From Acidiluteibacter ferrifornacis (lineage in GTDB: Bacteria; Bacteroidota; Bacteroidia; Flavobacteriales_E; Vicingaceae): a stretch of 64,000 nucleotides of DNA. Both the position numbers and the translations under genes were made by a program. Below, in pieces: positions 9,084-18,861 of this stretch; within the stretch, counting starts at the first letter, position 1; each line of letters starts with the position of its first letter. The stretch is taken from the NCBI RefSeq assembly GCF_009909615.1, contig NZ_WWNE01000009.1:1-64000 (forward strand), written 5' to 3'. The notes below the pieces were generated by a model, which was given only the letters and a program-made list of their open reading frames with translations, was not told the origin of the DNA and ran no database searches.

Positions 9084-9725
9084 ATGGATTTTTTACCAGA
9101 AAACATATCAAATTACTCAGACCAACACACCTCTAATGAATCCGACCTTCTGTATCGATTAAATAGAGAAACACATCTGAATGTTTTACAACCACGAATG
9201 TTGAGTGGACATCTTCAAGGAAGAACATTGAGTATGCTTTCAAAAATGATGCGTCCAAAAAATATTCTTGAAATAGGAACCTACACAGGATACTCTGCAT
9301 TATGTTTAGCTGAAGGACTAGCTCCGGATGGCACTTTACACACCATCGATATCAATGAAGAGTTAGAAACAATCTCCAATAAGTACTTTAAAGATTCTCC
9401 ATACTCAGATCAGATACAGCAGCACATTGGAAATGCACTAGAAATCATTCCAGGTCTTAGCGTAGATTTTGATTTAATATTCATAGATGCTGATAAAGAG
9501 AATTACCTCAATTACTATAAGCTATTGATCGAAAAAGTAAAACCAGGTACAGTTCTCATTGCAGACAATGTACTTTGGAGTGGAAAAGTAACGGAAAAAG
9601 CGAAACCAAAGGACATAGAAACTATTGCACTGCAGGAATTTAATACTGCCATTCAAAATGATGAGCGTGTAGAGAATATATTATTCCCAATTCGTGATGG
9701 CTTAATGATCATCAGAAAAATATAA
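9084..9725 (+). CDS. SAM-dependent O-methyltransferase (COMT-like family 3)
   Basis: A 213-residue class I methyltransferase of the catechol/caffeoyl-CoA O-methyltransferase family. SAM motif I is EIGTYTGYSA (near residues 62-71); the metal-binding and catalytic segment is FIDADKENY, then DNVLWSG. Length matches the family. The natural acceptor is unknown; in bacteria these act on catechols or on tRNA-modification intermediates such as 5-hydroxyuridine (TrmR), and the latter is a possibility. The gene lies 2 nt after the M16 peptidase and 3 nt before meaB. Confidence 0.87.
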   Translation: MDFLPENISNYSDQHTSNESDLLYRLNRETHLNVLQPRMLSGHLQGRTLSMLSKMMRPKNILEIGTYTGYSALCLAEGLAPDGTLHTIDINEELETISNKYFKDSPYSDQIQQHIGNALEIIPGLSVDFDLIFIDADKENYLNYYKLLIEKVKPGTVLIADNVLWSGKVTEKAKPKDIETIALQEFNTAIQNDERVENILFPIRDGLMIIRKI

Positions 9726-9728
9726 GAT

Positions 9729-10748
9729 TTGAGCATCAACAAAAACATAAGACAATTAACTAAAGTCCGTAAAGAATACTCAACTTCAGAAATACTAAAA
9801 GGGATTCTTTCAAGGGACATTACCTTCTTGAGTATAGCTATTACTTTGGTTGAAAGCAGTCGCTTTGACGATAAGCAAAAAGCTCATGAAATAATAGATG
9901 CTTGTTTGCCCTATTCTGGAAAATCTAAAAGAATCGGAATTACTGGAGTGCCAGGTGTAGGAAAAAGTACATTCATTGAAAGTTTTGGTCAGTATTTAAT
10001 CAAAGAAAAAAACAAAAAAGTAGCAGTTTTAGCTGTGGACCCAAGTAGCAACCGTAATAAGGGTAGTATTCTTGGAGATAAAACCCGAATGGAAACACTT
10101 TCTAATTTGGAAGGAGCATTTATACGACCATCTCCATCAATGGGGTCATTGGGAGGAGTAAGTAAAGCCACTAGAGAAACTATCATTTTATGTGAAGCCG
10201 CAGGATTTGATACGATACTTATCGAAACTGTAGGAGTTGGGCAAAGTGAAGTTGAAGTAAAAAGCATGGTAGACTTCTTTCTATTGTTAATGTTAGCCGG
10301 TGCAGGCGATGAACTTCAAGGAATAAAAAGGGGAATTATGGAAATGGCAGACCTTTTAGTGATCAATAAGGCGGAAGGAGAAAATCTAAAACCAGCAAGA
10401 AGAGCTCGGACGGAATATAAAAATGCGTTGCATTTGTTTCCGGCTACTACTAGTGGTTGGATTCCTAAAGTAGAAACTTGTTCCGCTTTAGAAGCATCCA
10501 ATATTGATTTAGTCTACAATATAACATTACAATATTTCAATTTAATCGAAAAAAACGGTTTTTTTGAAAAACAGCGAAAAGGCCAAGCTCTTGAATGGTT
10601 TCGTAAAGCATTAGAACATGAAATCATTCAACAATTCATGCAAAACGAATCCAATAAGATTCGATCTAAGGCACTAGAGAAATTAGTTATCGAAGGGAAA
10701 AGAAGTCCATTTTCTGCAGTAGACGAGTTAATCAAGAATGCAAACTAA
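9729..10748 (+). CDS. meaB: MeaB/ArgK-type G3E GTPase, chaperone of methylmalonyl-CoA mutase
   Basis: A 339-residue GTPase. The P-loop GVPGVGKS is at residues 73-80; the switch region DPSSNRNKGSILGDKTRM and the NKAEGE base-recognition segment follow. The family protects and reloads B12-dependent methylmalonyl-CoA mutase. The start is TTG at 9729, 3 nt after the previous stop; no ATG fits better. No mutase gene is in the window, so its partner must be elsewhere. A bidirectional terminator follows. Confidence 0.9.
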   Translation: MSINKNIRQLTKVRKEYSTSEILKGILSRDITFLSIAITLVESSRFDDKQKAHEIIDACLPYSGKSKRIGITGVPGVGKSTFIESFGQYLIKEKNKKVAVLAVDPSSNRNKGSILGDKTRMETLSNLEGAFIRPSPSMGSLGGVSKATRETIILCEAAGFDTILIETVGVGQSEVEVKSMVDFFLLLMLAGAGDELQGIKRGIMEMADLLVINKAEGENLKPARRARTEYKNALHLFPATTSGWIPKVETCSALEASNIDLVYNITLQYFNLIEKNGFFEKQRKGQALEWFRKALEHEIIQQFMQNESNKIRSKALEKLVIEGKRSPFSAVDELIKNAN

Positions 10749-10780
10749 ATAGATATCTAAATTTAAAAATGGCATTAACA

Positions 10781-10814
10781 AAAAAGGTCTCTAGCAGAAG
10801 CTAGAGACCTTTTT
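10781..10814. terminator. Bidirectional terminator between meaB and nqrF
   Basis: A 15-bp perfect stem (10781-10795 with 10800-10814; core GGTCTCTAGC) with a 4-nt loop, flanked by A-run and T-run. It serves both the rightward M16-meaB operon and the leftward nqr operon. Confidence 0.93.
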
Positions 10815-10839
10815 ATAGGTGTTAAAATCCGATTTTGGA

Positions 10840-12150
10840 TTAACCTCCAAAATCATCAAATGATACATTTTCTTCAGGTACACCCCAGTCATCACACATT
10901 TTGATAACTGCAGCATTCATCATAGGTGGTCCACAGAAATAAAACTCTATTTCATCTGGAGCTTCATGCTTTGATAAATAATTATCAATAAATGCCTGGT
11001 GAACAAATCCTGTAAACCCATCACCTTCATCTTCCATACTGCTCTTTGCTTTCCAGTTATCTTCTGGTAGTGGCTCAGACAATACAATGTGAAATTTAAA
11101 GTTTGGGAATTCCTTTTCAATTTTTCTAAAATGATCAATGTAGAATAGCTCTCTTTTAGAACGTCCACCATACCAATACGAAACTTTTCTACCGGTTTTC
11201 AATGTATGGAATAAGTGGAAAATATGAGCTCTTAATGGAGCCATTCCAGCACCACCACCAACATACACCATTTCTGCGTCAGTTTCCTTGATAAAGAATT
11301 CTCCATAAGGACCTGACACCACTACTTTATCTCCAGGCTTTCTACTAAATACGTAAGAAGAACAAACTCCAGGATTAACATTCATCCATGCATTGTTCGC
11401 TCTATCCCATGGTGGAGTAGCGATACGAATATTCAACATGACAATATTACCTTCAGCTGGGTGGTTGGCCATTGAGTAAGCTCTAAAAATTGGCTCAGGG
11501 TTAACCATTTTTAGATCCCATAATCCAAATTTATCCCAATCCTCTTGGTACTTATTTGGACCTGCAGGATCATCTGGAAGTGGCTTAATATCGATATCTT
11601 TAAAGTCAACTGTGATAGCAGGTACATCTAGCTGAATATAACCTCCTGCTTCGAAATCCAACGTTTCTCCTTCTGGTAATTTTACAACAAACTCTTTAAT
11701 AAAAGTGGCAACATTATAGTTAGAAACAACCTCACATTCCCATTTCTTAATTCCAAAAATCTCTTCAGGAATTTTAATTTCCATGTCTTGTTTTACCTTC
11801 ACTTGACAACCTAATCTCCAGTTATCAGCAATTTCTTTTCTCGAGAAGTAAGGTTTTTCTGTAGGAAGGATCTCACCGCCGCCAGAAATTACTTGACACT
11901 TACACATGGCACAAGTACCACCACCACCACAAGCAGATGGAAGGAAAATCTTCTCATTACCTAATGTTGCTAGTATTGTGCTACCGGCATTCACTTCTAC
12001 TGTTTTTTCTCCATTGATTACCAACTTTACAGGTCCAGAAGCTGTTAATTTTGCTTTAGCCCATAACAATAAGGAAACCAAAAGTAGAACAACAATAAAT
12101 ACTACGACGATTGCCGTAAAGATTGTGGTTGTATTAATCGCTAAAAACAT
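10840..12150 (-). CDS. nqrF: Na+-translocating NADH:quinone reductase subunit F
   Basis: Entry subunit of NQR: it oxidises NADH and passes electrons through FAD and a 2Fe-2S centre. 436 residues. An N-terminal membrane helix (about 8-30) is followed by a ferredoxin domain with cysteine ligands in [11 protein letters not shown] and a fourth in RLGCQV. The FAD-binding RAYSMANHP and NADH-binding [10 protein letters not shown] segments come next, and the protein ends in the conserved FDDFGG. Last gene of nqrABCDEF, 26 nt after nqrE, and followed by a strong terminator. Confidence 0.97.
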   Translation of the reverse strand: MFLAINTTTIFTAIVVVFIVVLLLVSLLLWAKAKLTASGPVKLVINGEKTVEVNAGSTILATLGNEKIFLPSACGGGGTCAMCKCQVISGGGEILPTEKPYFSRKEIADNWRLGCQVKVKQDMEIKIPEEIFGIKKWECEVVSNYNVATFIKEFVVKLPEGETLDFEAGGYIQLDVPAITVDFKDIDIKPLPDDPAGPNKYQEDWDKFGLWDLKMVNPEPIFRAYSMANHPAEGNIVMLNIRIATPPWDRANNAWMNVNPGVCSSYVFSRKPGDKVVVSGPYGEFFIKETDAEMVYVGGGAGMAPLRAHIFHLFHTLKTGRKVSYWYGGRSKRELFYIDHFRKIEKEFPNFKFHIVLSEPLPEDNWKAKSSMEDEGDGFTGFVHQAFIDNYLSKHEAPDEIEFYFCGPPMMNAAVIKMCDDWGVPEENVSFDDFGG

Positions 12151-12176
12151 ATTTTCTGTTTTTCTTTAAATGACTA

Positions 12177-12791
12177 TTATAATTCGATTCCCATAAACGA
12201 CATGAAGGCAATACCCATCAAACCTGTTATGATAAAAGTGATTCCAAGACCTCTTAATGGAGCAGGAACATTTGAATATCTAATTTTTTCTCTAATGGCT
12301 GCAATTGCAACAATAGCTAAAAACCAACCCACTCCTGAACCTAATCCAAAAACAGTAGCTTCACCTAAACTAGAATATTGTCTTTCTTGCATAAATAAAG
12401 AACCTCCCAAGATAGAACAGTTTACAGCGATCAAAGGCAAGAAAATACCTAAAGCACCATATAATGCAGGAGCAAATTTTTCTACCACCATCTCTACTAA
12501 CTGAACAATAGATGCAATAACAGCAATAAACATAATAAAACTCAAAAAGCTTAAGTCTACAGAAGCAAACTCCTCACCCATCCAAGTCATAGCACCTTCT
12601 TTCAAAATGTAATTTTCCAATAAGAAGTTGATTGGAACAGTAATTCCCAATACAAAAATAACTGCTGCTCCAAGACCTACACCTGTTTTCACTGTTTTAG
12701 AAACAGCCAAATAAGAGCACATGCCTAAGAAATAGGCGAAAATCATATTCTCAACGAATATTGATTTGACGAATATATTAATGTAATCCAT
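12177..12791 (-). CDS. nqrE: Na+-translocating NADH:quinone reductase subunit E
   Basis: A 204-residue integral membrane subunit with six predicted helices. It has the NqrE/RnfA hallmarks [19 protein letters not shown] near the N-terminus and [11 protein letters not shown] near residue 120. The two cysteines (in GMC and NCS) match those that, with NqrD cysteines, hold the intramembrane iron centre in Vibrio NQR. It is packed 14 nt after nqrD. The length is normal. Confidence 0.97.
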   Translation of the reverse strand: MDYINIFVKSIFVENMIFAYFLGMCSYLAVSKTVKTGVGLGAAVIFVLGITVPINFLLENYILKEGAMTWMGEEFASVDLSFLSFIMFIAVIASIVQLVEMVVEKFAPALYGALGIFLPLIAVNCSILGGSLFMQERQYSSLGEATVFGLGSGVGWFLAIVAIAAIREKIRYSNVPAPLRGLGITFIITGLMGIAFMSFMGIEL

Positions 12792-12805
12792 GATAATATT
12801 ATTTC

Positions 12806-13468
12806 TTAGTTAGACTCGATTAATTTTGTATTTCTTGAACGCTGAACCCAAATAATGATTCCAACTGTGATCAATGCCATTGGAGGTAAAATCATCAAAC
12901 CATTATTAAAGTATCCAAAATCATAAAATGATTGAGGGATAACTTGAATTCCCCATAGTTTTCCACTTCCAAAGAACTCTCTAAAAACAGCTACAACAAT
13001 TAGAATCCATCCGTAACCTGCAGCGTTACCAATCGCATCTAAAATAGATGGAAAAGGTTTATTAGCTAATGCAAATGCTTCCAAACGACCCATGATAATA
13101 CAGTTGGTAATAATCAAACCAACAAATACTGAAAGTTGTTTTGAAACATCGTATACAAATGCCTTTAACACCTGGTCTACCAGAATTACTAAAGCTGCTA
13201 CAATAACCAATTGTACAATAATTCGAACTCTTGAAGGAATCAAGTTTCTCATTAAAGAAACGATAAGGTTAGAAAAAATCATAACGACCAATACAGATAA
13301 AGCCATTACGAATGCTTGTTTTACTTGAACGGTAATCGCTAATGCAGAACAGATACCTAATACTTGAATAGTAATCGGGTTATCATCATTTAATGGATCT
13401 GTTAATAGCTTTTTATTTTTCTTTGAAAATAAAGGTTCTTTTACTTTCACTTCTGCAGTTTCACTCAT
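12806..13468 (-). CDS. nqrD: Na+-translocating NADH:quinone reductase subunit D
   Basis: A 220-residue membrane subunit with six helices, homologous to NqrE and inserted in the opposite sense. Conserved pieces are [20 protein letters not shown] near residue 25 and [16 protein letters not shown] near 115; their cysteines form the other half of the intramembrane iron site. It lies between nqrC (23-nt gap) and nqrE (14-nt gap). Confidence 0.97.
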   Translation of the reverse strand: MSETAEVKVKEPLFSKKNKKLLTDPLNDDNPITIQVLGICSALAITVQVKQAFVMALSVLVVMIFSNLIVSLMRNLIPSRVRIIVQLVIVAALVILVDQVLKAFVYDVSKQLSVFVGLIITNCIIMGRLEAFALANKPFPSILDAIGNAAGYGWILIVVAVFREFFGSGKLWGIQVIPQSFYDFGYFNNGLMILPPMALITVGIIIWVQRSRNTKLIESN

Positions 13469-13491
13469 GATACTGTATTATTAAATAATAA

Positions 13492-14214
13492 TTATAGACT
13501 TGCTTTAGGGTTGCTTTTAAAATAAGGGACATAAACGCTGAGCGTTCTTTCCATCATTTCACCTACACCCACACTTGTGATTGTTCCTCCTGAAATACCA
13601 TCCACTTTATGCGGAGAATCCCATGGTTGACCACCTTTAACGATTTCAACAGAAACAAATTCGTCGCCTTCAAAAATGGTTTTTCCAATGAATTTCTCTG
13701 TAAAGAATTTTTCTTTAATCTCAGCACCTAGACCAGGCGTTTCAGTTTTGTGATCAAATGTTGAACCTGCAATAGTATTCATATCTTCTGCAAAAGCAAC
13801 ATATCCCCAAATTGGCCCCCAAAGACCTTTTCCTGCCATTGGAACAATATATCTTTTTCCTTCTTCATTCTGAAAAGTGAATAGTGGATAATACTTTTCT
13901 GAATCCGATAAGTTCTTGTCTTTATATTGTTTTACTGCGTCTATATCAAATGCAGATAAACCATCTTTTTCAACCACTTTACCTTCATGGTTCAATAACT
14001 TTTGGTCCACAATGTATTGATCAAATAATTTTCCAGCTTCCTTTGGAGTTGCTTCAACACCAACAGAAGCCAAGATATTTTGCATTTTTTCTATTCTTAC
14101 ATTTTCAGTTTGCATCGGCTTCAAGCTCTCTGCAGCAAATGAAAGGATAGCAGCTACTACAATTACCAAAATTGCGGAGAAGCCGAAAATATAACTGTTC
14201 TTATTTACATCCAT
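13492..14214 (-). CDS. nqrC: Na+-translocating NADH:quinone reductase subunit C
   Basis: A 240-residue subunit with one N-terminal membrane helix and a periplasmic FMN domain. The covalent FMN site is the Thr in DGISGGTITS near residue 210, which matches the Dxx(S/T)G(A/G)T flavin-transfer motif. GLWGPIWGYVAF and the TPGLGAEI segment are also family hallmarks. FMN must be attached by ApbE, which is not encoded in the window. The neighbours are nqrB (20 nt) and nqrD. Confidence 0.96.
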   Translation of the reverse strand: MDVNKNSYIFGFSAILVIVVAAILSFAAESLKPMQTENVRIEKMQNILASVGVEATPKEAGKLFDQYIVDQKLLNHEGKVVEKDGLSAFDIDAVKQYKDKNLSDSEKYYPLFTFQNEEGKRYIVPMAGKGLWGPIWGYVAFAEDMNTIAGSTFDHKTETPGLGAEIKEKFFTEKFIGKTIFEGDEFVSVEIVKGGQPWDSPHKVDGISGGTITSVGVGEMMERTLSVYVPYFKSNPKASL

Positions 14215-14234
14215 GTCTTTTATTTTTTATGAGC

Positions 14235-15425
14235 TTATGCAGCTACTTTAACTCTTTTTAAACGCTTGCTAACATTTCCTCTAATTACATAATGATCGAT
14301 AAGCGGAGCCATTACATTCATGAATAAAATTGCTAACATTACTCCTTCTGGATACGCTGGGTTAAATACTCGAATCATAATTGCAAATATTCCAATTAGG
14401 AATCCGTAGATCCACTTCCCTCTGGTAGTCTGCGCTGCTGTAACAGGATCTGTTGCCATAAACACAATTCCAAATGCAAACCCACCAAAAACTAGTTGAT
14501 TGATAGCAGGCACTTCCATGAATGGGTTTACAGCAAATGCATTAAATATTAATGACATTACTAATCCACCAATCACGCCTGACAACATAATTCTCCAACT
14601 TCCAATACCTGTGTAGATTAAAATTGCAGCACCAATTAAGATCGCTAAAACTGAAGTCTCTCCGATAGAACCGGGAATAGTCCCCATAAACGCCGCTGAG
14701 AAAACATCAGTAAATTGAACGCCGGCTGCATTTACATAGTTGGTAGCGCTCTCAGTAGACTGAGCCAATAAAGTTGCTCCTGTATAACCATCAGCTAGTG
14801 TTTCTCCAGCTGCAGTAGTGGTATCTATCCACACTTTATCTCCTGACATTAATGTTGGATAAGCGAAGAACAAAAATGCACGTGCTGTTAAAGCAACGTT
14901 CAAAATGTTCATTCCTGTTCCTCCAAAAACTTCTTTTCCAATTACAACTGCAAATAATGTAGCAACAGCAACCATCCACAATGGAATACCTACTGGCAAA
15001 CATAGAGGAATTAACATACCAGTCACCAAGAAGCCCTCATTAATGCTATGACCATTTATGATACCGAATACGAATTCAACACCAAGTCCTACTGCATAAG
15101 AAACGATAACAATTGGAAGTACTTTCATAGCTCCAAAAGCAATCATGTCCATAAAGGCAGTATCAGGCTGACCCAATGCTAAAAAGTGTTGGTAACCGGT
15201 ATTCCATATCCCGAATAGTAATGCAGGAATCATGGCGATCACCACAGTAATCATCGTTCTCTTCAAATCTATTGCGTCACGAATGTGAGCACCTGTATTA
15301 GCCGTATGTCCTGGAACGAACAAAAATGTTTCGAATGCATCGTATGCTGGATAAAACTTCTCCAACTTACCACCTTTCTCAAAGTTTGGCTTTACAGAAT
15401 CTAATAACTTTCTAAATATATTCAC
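14235..15425 (-). CDS. nqrB: Na+-translocating NADH:quinone reductase subunit B
   Basis: A 396-residue multi-helix membrane subunit that forms the main Na+ path and carries a covalent FMN. The FMN-threonine motif DGYTGAT is visible near residue 205. GGTGMNILNVALTARAFLFFAYP and TDPVTAAQTTRGKWIYG are typical. The length agrees with the family. Gaps to nqrA (24 nt) and nqrC (20 nt) show a single operon. Confidence 0.97.
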   Translation of the reverse strand: MNIFRKLLDSVKPNFEKGGKLEKFYPAYDAFETFLFVPGHTANTGAHIRDAIDLKRTMITVVIAMIPALLFGIWNTGYQHFLALGQPDTAFMDMIAFGAMKVLPIVIVSYAVGLGVEFVFGIINGHSINEGFLVTGMLIPLCLPVGIPLWMVAVATLFAVVIGKEVFGGTGMNILNVALTARAFLFFAYPTLMSGDKVWIDTTTAAGETLADGYTGATLLAQSTESATNYVNAAGVQFTDVFSAAFMGTIPGSIGETSVLAILIGAAILIYTGIGSWRIMLSGVIGGLVMSLIFNAFAVNPFMEVPAINQLVFGGFAFGIVFMATDPVTAAQTTRGKWIYGFLIGIFAIMIRVFNPAYPEGVMLAILFMNVMAPLIDHYVIRGNVSKRLKRVKVAA

Positions 15426-15449
15426 TTTGTATATCTTTTAGATAATAAT

Positions 15450-16796
15450 TTATAACGATTCAATTCTTAATTTTTCAAGACCTTTTCTTACAGTTGACTG
15501 CAACGGCAATTTAGAAGTACAAACTACTTCACATAGCGCAAAGTCCTCAGGAGCCACTTCGTATATTCCTAATTCTTCCATTGCTTCTATGTCATCTATC
15601 ATTATTGATTTAATCAACTGTTGTGGGTAGATGTCGAACGGAAACACTTCTTCGTATTGCCCCGTTACAACGAACGCTCTTTCTTCGCCGTTCATTTTGG
15701 AGTCCAACTTATACTCTTTATTAGGCATTAGCCAAGAAAATAAAGCTCTTGAATTACTCCATTTACCGAAATTAGGCATGATCCAACCGAATAACTCTGG
15801 CTCATGATTTTCAGGAATAACAGTAAACTGATGATCGTAAAAACCTAAATATCCATCCATTTCAATTCTAGTTCCAGTCAATACATTTCCTGAAATGTAT
15901 CTATTAGAACCTTCCTTTACATTGTTGGTAAAGATACTCTTTGCGGATGCTCCAATAACAGTTCTGTAATACTTGGCATTAGTTACCTCAGAACCAGCCA
16001 ATGCAACAATTCTACTAGCGTCGTACTGCCCTGATATAAAAAACTTTCCAATTGTTACTACGTCTTGCGGATTCACAAACCAAATGGTTTCCCCTTTAGA
16101 CAATGGCTCTAATTGATGAATCTGAACACCTACATTTCCAGCAGGGTGTGGTCCAACAAATTTGTTCAACTGAACACCTTTGGCCGCAGTAAAAGCTTCA
16201 TCAGCTCTAGTTGCTCCGTTGATATTCAAATGCACTTTCCCAGTTGTTAACTTAGCGATAGCATCAATTCCTGCTTGAAAAGCTGCCGACTGACCATGTA
16301 ATATAAAGTCGTAATCTGGAGCCAAAGGACTTGAATCAAAAGCAGAGATAAAAATTGCTTTTGGCGCTTCCTTCGGATTGGCAATTACATCGAATGGACG
16401 TTGTCTAACCATTGGCCAAAGACCTGAAGATAGCATCAATTCTTTTACTTTATCACTTGATAAGCTAGTACCTACTTCGTATTTCTCGTAAGCAATCTCT
16501 GAATCTGCAGTAATAATCACTTCTAAAATAACGCGCTTAGCACCTCTTTTAATTTCAGCAATTTTCCCACTAACTGGCGAAACGAATTTCACTTCTTCAT
16601 TATTCTTATCGAAGAAAATAGGAGTTCCTGCCTTAACAACATCACCTTCTTTAACCAACATTTTAGGTCTAATTCCAATAAAATCTGAAGGTTTAAGGGC
16701 TACCGTTTCTGAACGTAAACCATTGGCGTGTATCTTCTCTGCAGAACCTACAAGCTTAATGTCTTTACCGCGTTTGATTTTTATCTCTCTTGACAT
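15450..16796 (-). CDS. nqrA: Na+-translocating NADH:quinone reductase subunit A
   Basis: A soluble subunit of NQR, 448 residues from the chosen start, beginning MSREIKIKRGKD. An upstream in-frame start at 16880 would add 28 residues, but the operon promoter lies inside that extension (16826-16855), so the start at 16796 is preferred. The biotin-lipoyl-like barrel (FFDKNNEEVKFVSPVSGKIAEI) and HPAGNVGVQIHQL are family features. First gene of nqrABCDEF, encoding the respiratory Na+ pump. Confidence 0.96.
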   Translation of the reverse strand: MSREIKIKRGKDIKLVGSAEKIHANGLRSETVALKPSDFIGIRPKMLVKEGDVVKAGTPIFFDKNNEEVKFVSPVSGKIAEIKRGAKRVILEVIITADSEIAYEKYEVGTSLSSDKVKELMLSSGLWPMVRQRPFDVIANPKEAPKAIFISAFDSSPLAPDYDFILHGQSAAFQAGIDAIAKLTTGKVHLNINGATRADEAFTAAKGVQLNKFVGPHPAGNVGVQIHQLEPLSKGETIWFVNPQDVVTIGKFFISGQYDASRIVALAGSEVTNAKYYRTVIGASAKSIFTNNVKEGSNRYISGNVLTGTRIEMDGYLGFYDHQFTVIPENHEPELFGWIMPNFGKWSNSRALFSWLMPNKEYKLDSKMNGEERAFVVTGQYEEVFPFDIYPQQLIKSIMIDDIEAMEELGIYEVAPEDFALCEVVCTSKLPLQSTVRKGLEKLRIESL

Positions 16797-16825
16797 AGTA
16801 ATTGTTTCAATATACAAATCGGGCG

Positions 16826-16855
16826 CAAATTTAATTATTACTAAACTATAGGCAA
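16826..16855 (-). promoter_or_regulatory. Promoter of the nqr operon
   Basis: On the minus strand: TTG at 16855-16853, a 19-nt spacer, then TAAATTTG at 16833-16826. This is a full Bacteroidota -33/-7 match. The predicted leader to the ATG at 16796 is about 24 nt. Confidence 0.8.
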
Positions 16856-16980
16856 GTTTTTTTGTAAAACTTTTATACAAGATTTTTAACCTAAACTTAA
16901 TGTTTCATAAAAATTATTAAACTATGACATCGATGGAGTCCAATAATAAAGGAAACAAATCGTTTTCAAATTGGTTTGAA

Positions 16981-16988
16981 TATATTTG
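16981..16988 (+). promoter_or_regulatory. -7 element before the T9SS plug gene
   Basis: TATATTTG is a perfect TAnnTTTG match 22 nt before the ATG. No convincing TTG is present at the -33 distance. Confidence 0.55.
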
Positions 16989-17010
16989 TTTCGTACTCAA
17001 ACAAGACTAA

Positions 17011-18351
17011 ATGCGAAAAATCCAACTAAGTATATTGTGTGTAATTCTACTTGCCTGTAACCCATCAAAAAACGCAAGCAAGCCACCAAAAGAGATAACA
17101 TCAAATGACAATGTTAGCAGCACAACTAACGATAATACGGATTATTACGAAGAAAATTTCTTGCGATATGAAGACCATATTTACAAGGAAAATGTCAAAA
17201 CGGTAAAGTTGTTTCAGAAAGACTTTCCGATGACCTATCCTTTATTGTTTATGCGAGACAATGGCCAATTGACTTTGAGTTTTGATGTTATGGGCAAAAA
17301 GTTTGAAACGTATAATTACAGTTTCGTGCATTGCGATGCCAACTGGGAGCCATCTATTCTTATTCAACCGGAATATATGAGTGGTTTTGCTAATGGTTTT
17401 GTAGAGGATTATAAATTTTCATTCAACACCACTCAGCCTTACATTAATTACCAACTAAACTTTCCAACAAACGATTTTAAATTCATAAAGTCAGGTAATT
17501 ACCTTTTGAAGGTTTACTCCAATGGTAACGAAGAAGACTTGTTACTAACCAAACAATTTTATGTTGTGGACAACAAGGTAGAAGTTGTTGCCAATGTTAA
17601 GGCTGCCACTTTAGCTCGTTACAGGGATTTTAAGCATGAAGTAGACTTTTCAATACTCCATCCGGACTACACCATCAATGACCCCTTTCAAGAGTTGAAT
17701 GTTGTGATTCGTCAAAACTTTAGATGGGATAATGCCATAACGGGATTGAAACCATTATACATGAAAGGCGGAGAATTAGATTATAACTATGAGGACAAAA
17801 ATCTTTTTTGGGCAGGAAATGAATTTCGAAATTTTGACATCAAAGACCTGAGATACCAATCGATGAATGTAGGGAGCATAGCCTACGAAGAAGATAATAA
17901 ATACCACGTTTATTTATTCCCTGAAAACTCTAGAGCCCATATTCGTTATTTGACTCAACAAGATTTAAATGGTCAATTTTTAGTAAAAAGAGACGACAGT
18001 CGTGATAGTTTCAATGAGGCCGACTATGCCAATGTGCACTTCAACTTAAAAATGGAACAACCATTAGCAAATGGCGACTTATATGTATTTGGTCGATTGA
18101 CCAATTGGGAATTTAATGAAGAGTTTAAAATGCAATACGACTATGAAAACAAAGCCTATACCGCTTCCCCCTATTTAAAACAAGGCTATTATAATTATAT
18201 ATATGCCTTTCTGCCAGATGGAGAAAAGGAAGGTGATTTATTCACTGTTGAAGGCTCCCATTTTGAAACACAAAACGAATATTACATATTTGTCTATCAC
18301 CGGCCAATGGGCACGGTTTACGACCAATTAATTAGTGTCTCGTTTAATTAA
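17011..18351 (+). CDS. Type IX secretion system plug protein (DUF5103 family lipoprotein)
   Basis: A 446-residue protein with a lipobox ending at Cys16 (ILLAC). The body matches the DUF5103 family, renamed T9SS plug: an N-terminal beta domain (for example FPLTYPLLFMRDNGQL-like YPLLFMRDNGQLTLSF, SFVHCDANWEP) and a C-terminal domain ending in YDQLISV. The family protein occupies the SprA translocon channel of the T9SS outer-membrane complex in Flavobacterium. The gene is not linked to other T9SS structural genes here, but the window does hold a T9SS cargo and porX. Own promoter; apaG follows after 43 nt. Confidence 0.85.
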   Translation: MRKIQLSILCVILLACNPSKNASKPPKEITSNDNVSSTTNDNTDYYEENFLRYEDHIYKENVKTVKLFQKDFPMTYPLLFMRDNGQLTLSFDVMGKKFETYNYSFVHCDANWEPSILIQPEYMSGFANGFVEDYKFSFNTTQPYINYQLNFPTNDFKFIKSGNYLLKVYSNGNEEDLLLTKQFYVVDNKVEVVANVKAATLARYRDFKHEVDFSILHPDYTINDPFQELNVVIRQNFRWDNAITGLKPLYMKGGELDYNYEDKNLFWAGNEFRNFDIKDLRYQSMNVGSIAYEEDNKYHVYLFPENSRAHIRYLTQQDLNGQFLVKRDDSRDSFNEADYANVHFNLKMEQPLANGDLYVFGRLTNWEFNEEFKMQYDYENKAYTASPYLKQGYYNYIYAFLPDGEKEGDLFTVEGSHFETQNEYYIFVYHRPMGTVYDQLISVSFN

Positions 18352-18363
18352 TGATTAATTCTC

Positions 18364-18371
18364 TATATTTG
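18364..18371 (+). promoter_or_regulatory. -7 element before apaG
   Basis: TATATTTG, a perfect -7 match lying between the plug gene and apaG, 23 nt before the apaG ATG. apaG may therefore be transcribed on its own. Confidence 0.5.
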
Positions 18372-18394
18372 AGTGTCATCCAAAACAATGAGTT

Positions 18395-18781
18395 ATGGTA
18401 AGCAAACTAACAAACAATATTAAAATAAGTACGATAACTAGGTTCAACTCTAGAGAATCAAAACCATTGAATGGAATCTATTATTTTGATTATTTTATTA
18501 CGATAGAAAACAATTCTGACAAACCCTTTCAGCTTTTGAGGAGACACTGGGACATTTTAGATTCTATAGGGCACAAATACTCTGTGGATGGTGAAGGTGT
18601 AGTAGGTCAACAGCCCACGATTTTACCCAATGAAAAGTACGCTTATCAATCTGCTTGTCGATTAAAATCAGACATTGGTTTGATGAAAGGAAAATACCTA
18701 TTCAAAAACTTAGAAGAAGAGAAACTATTTGAAGTTGACATCGATCCATTTCGATTCATAACGCCTTATCGATTGAATTGA
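18395..18781 (+). CDS. apaG: ApaG domain protein
   Basis: A 128-residue protein covering the whole ApaG/F-box-associated fold, a fibronectin-III-like beta sandwich. The conserved pieces are present in order: YFDYFITIENNSDKPFQLLRRHW, then GEGVVGQQP (the GxGxxxxxP loop), then YQSACRL and a C-terminal FRFITPYRL. Biochemical role is unsettled in the family; it was first linked to Co2+/Mg2+ efflux in enterobacteria. A strong terminator follows. Confidence 0.92.
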   Translation: MVSKLTNNIKISTITRFNSRESKPLNGIYYFDYFITIENNSDKPFQLLRRHWDILDSIGHKYSVDGEGVVGQQPTILPNEKYAYQSACRLKSDIGLMKGKYLFKNLEEEKLFEVDIDPFRFITPYRLN

Positions 18782-18801
18782 GGAAAAAAACACATCAACA
18801 C

Positions 18802-18845
18802 AAAAAAGCCGATGAATCATTGAAATAGATTCATCGGCTTTTTTA
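18802..18845. terminator. Bidirectional terminator after apaG
   Basis: A perfect stem (core GCCGATGAATC / GATTCATCGGC) with a 9-nt loop, flanked by A6 and T6 runs. It lies between the convergent apaG and the T9SS cargo gene and can serve both. Confidence 0.93.
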
Positions 18846-18861
18846 ATATTGGTTAAACGTT

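Noticed and set aside
10781-10814. Possible small RNA gene
   Set aside because: The hairpin is a symmetric terminator between convergent operons, and nothing else argues for an RNA.
15450-16880. Longer nqrA start at 16880
   Set aside because: The extra 28 residues are hydrophobic and include the operon promoter; NqrA is normally soluble and starts near MSREIKIKRGKD.
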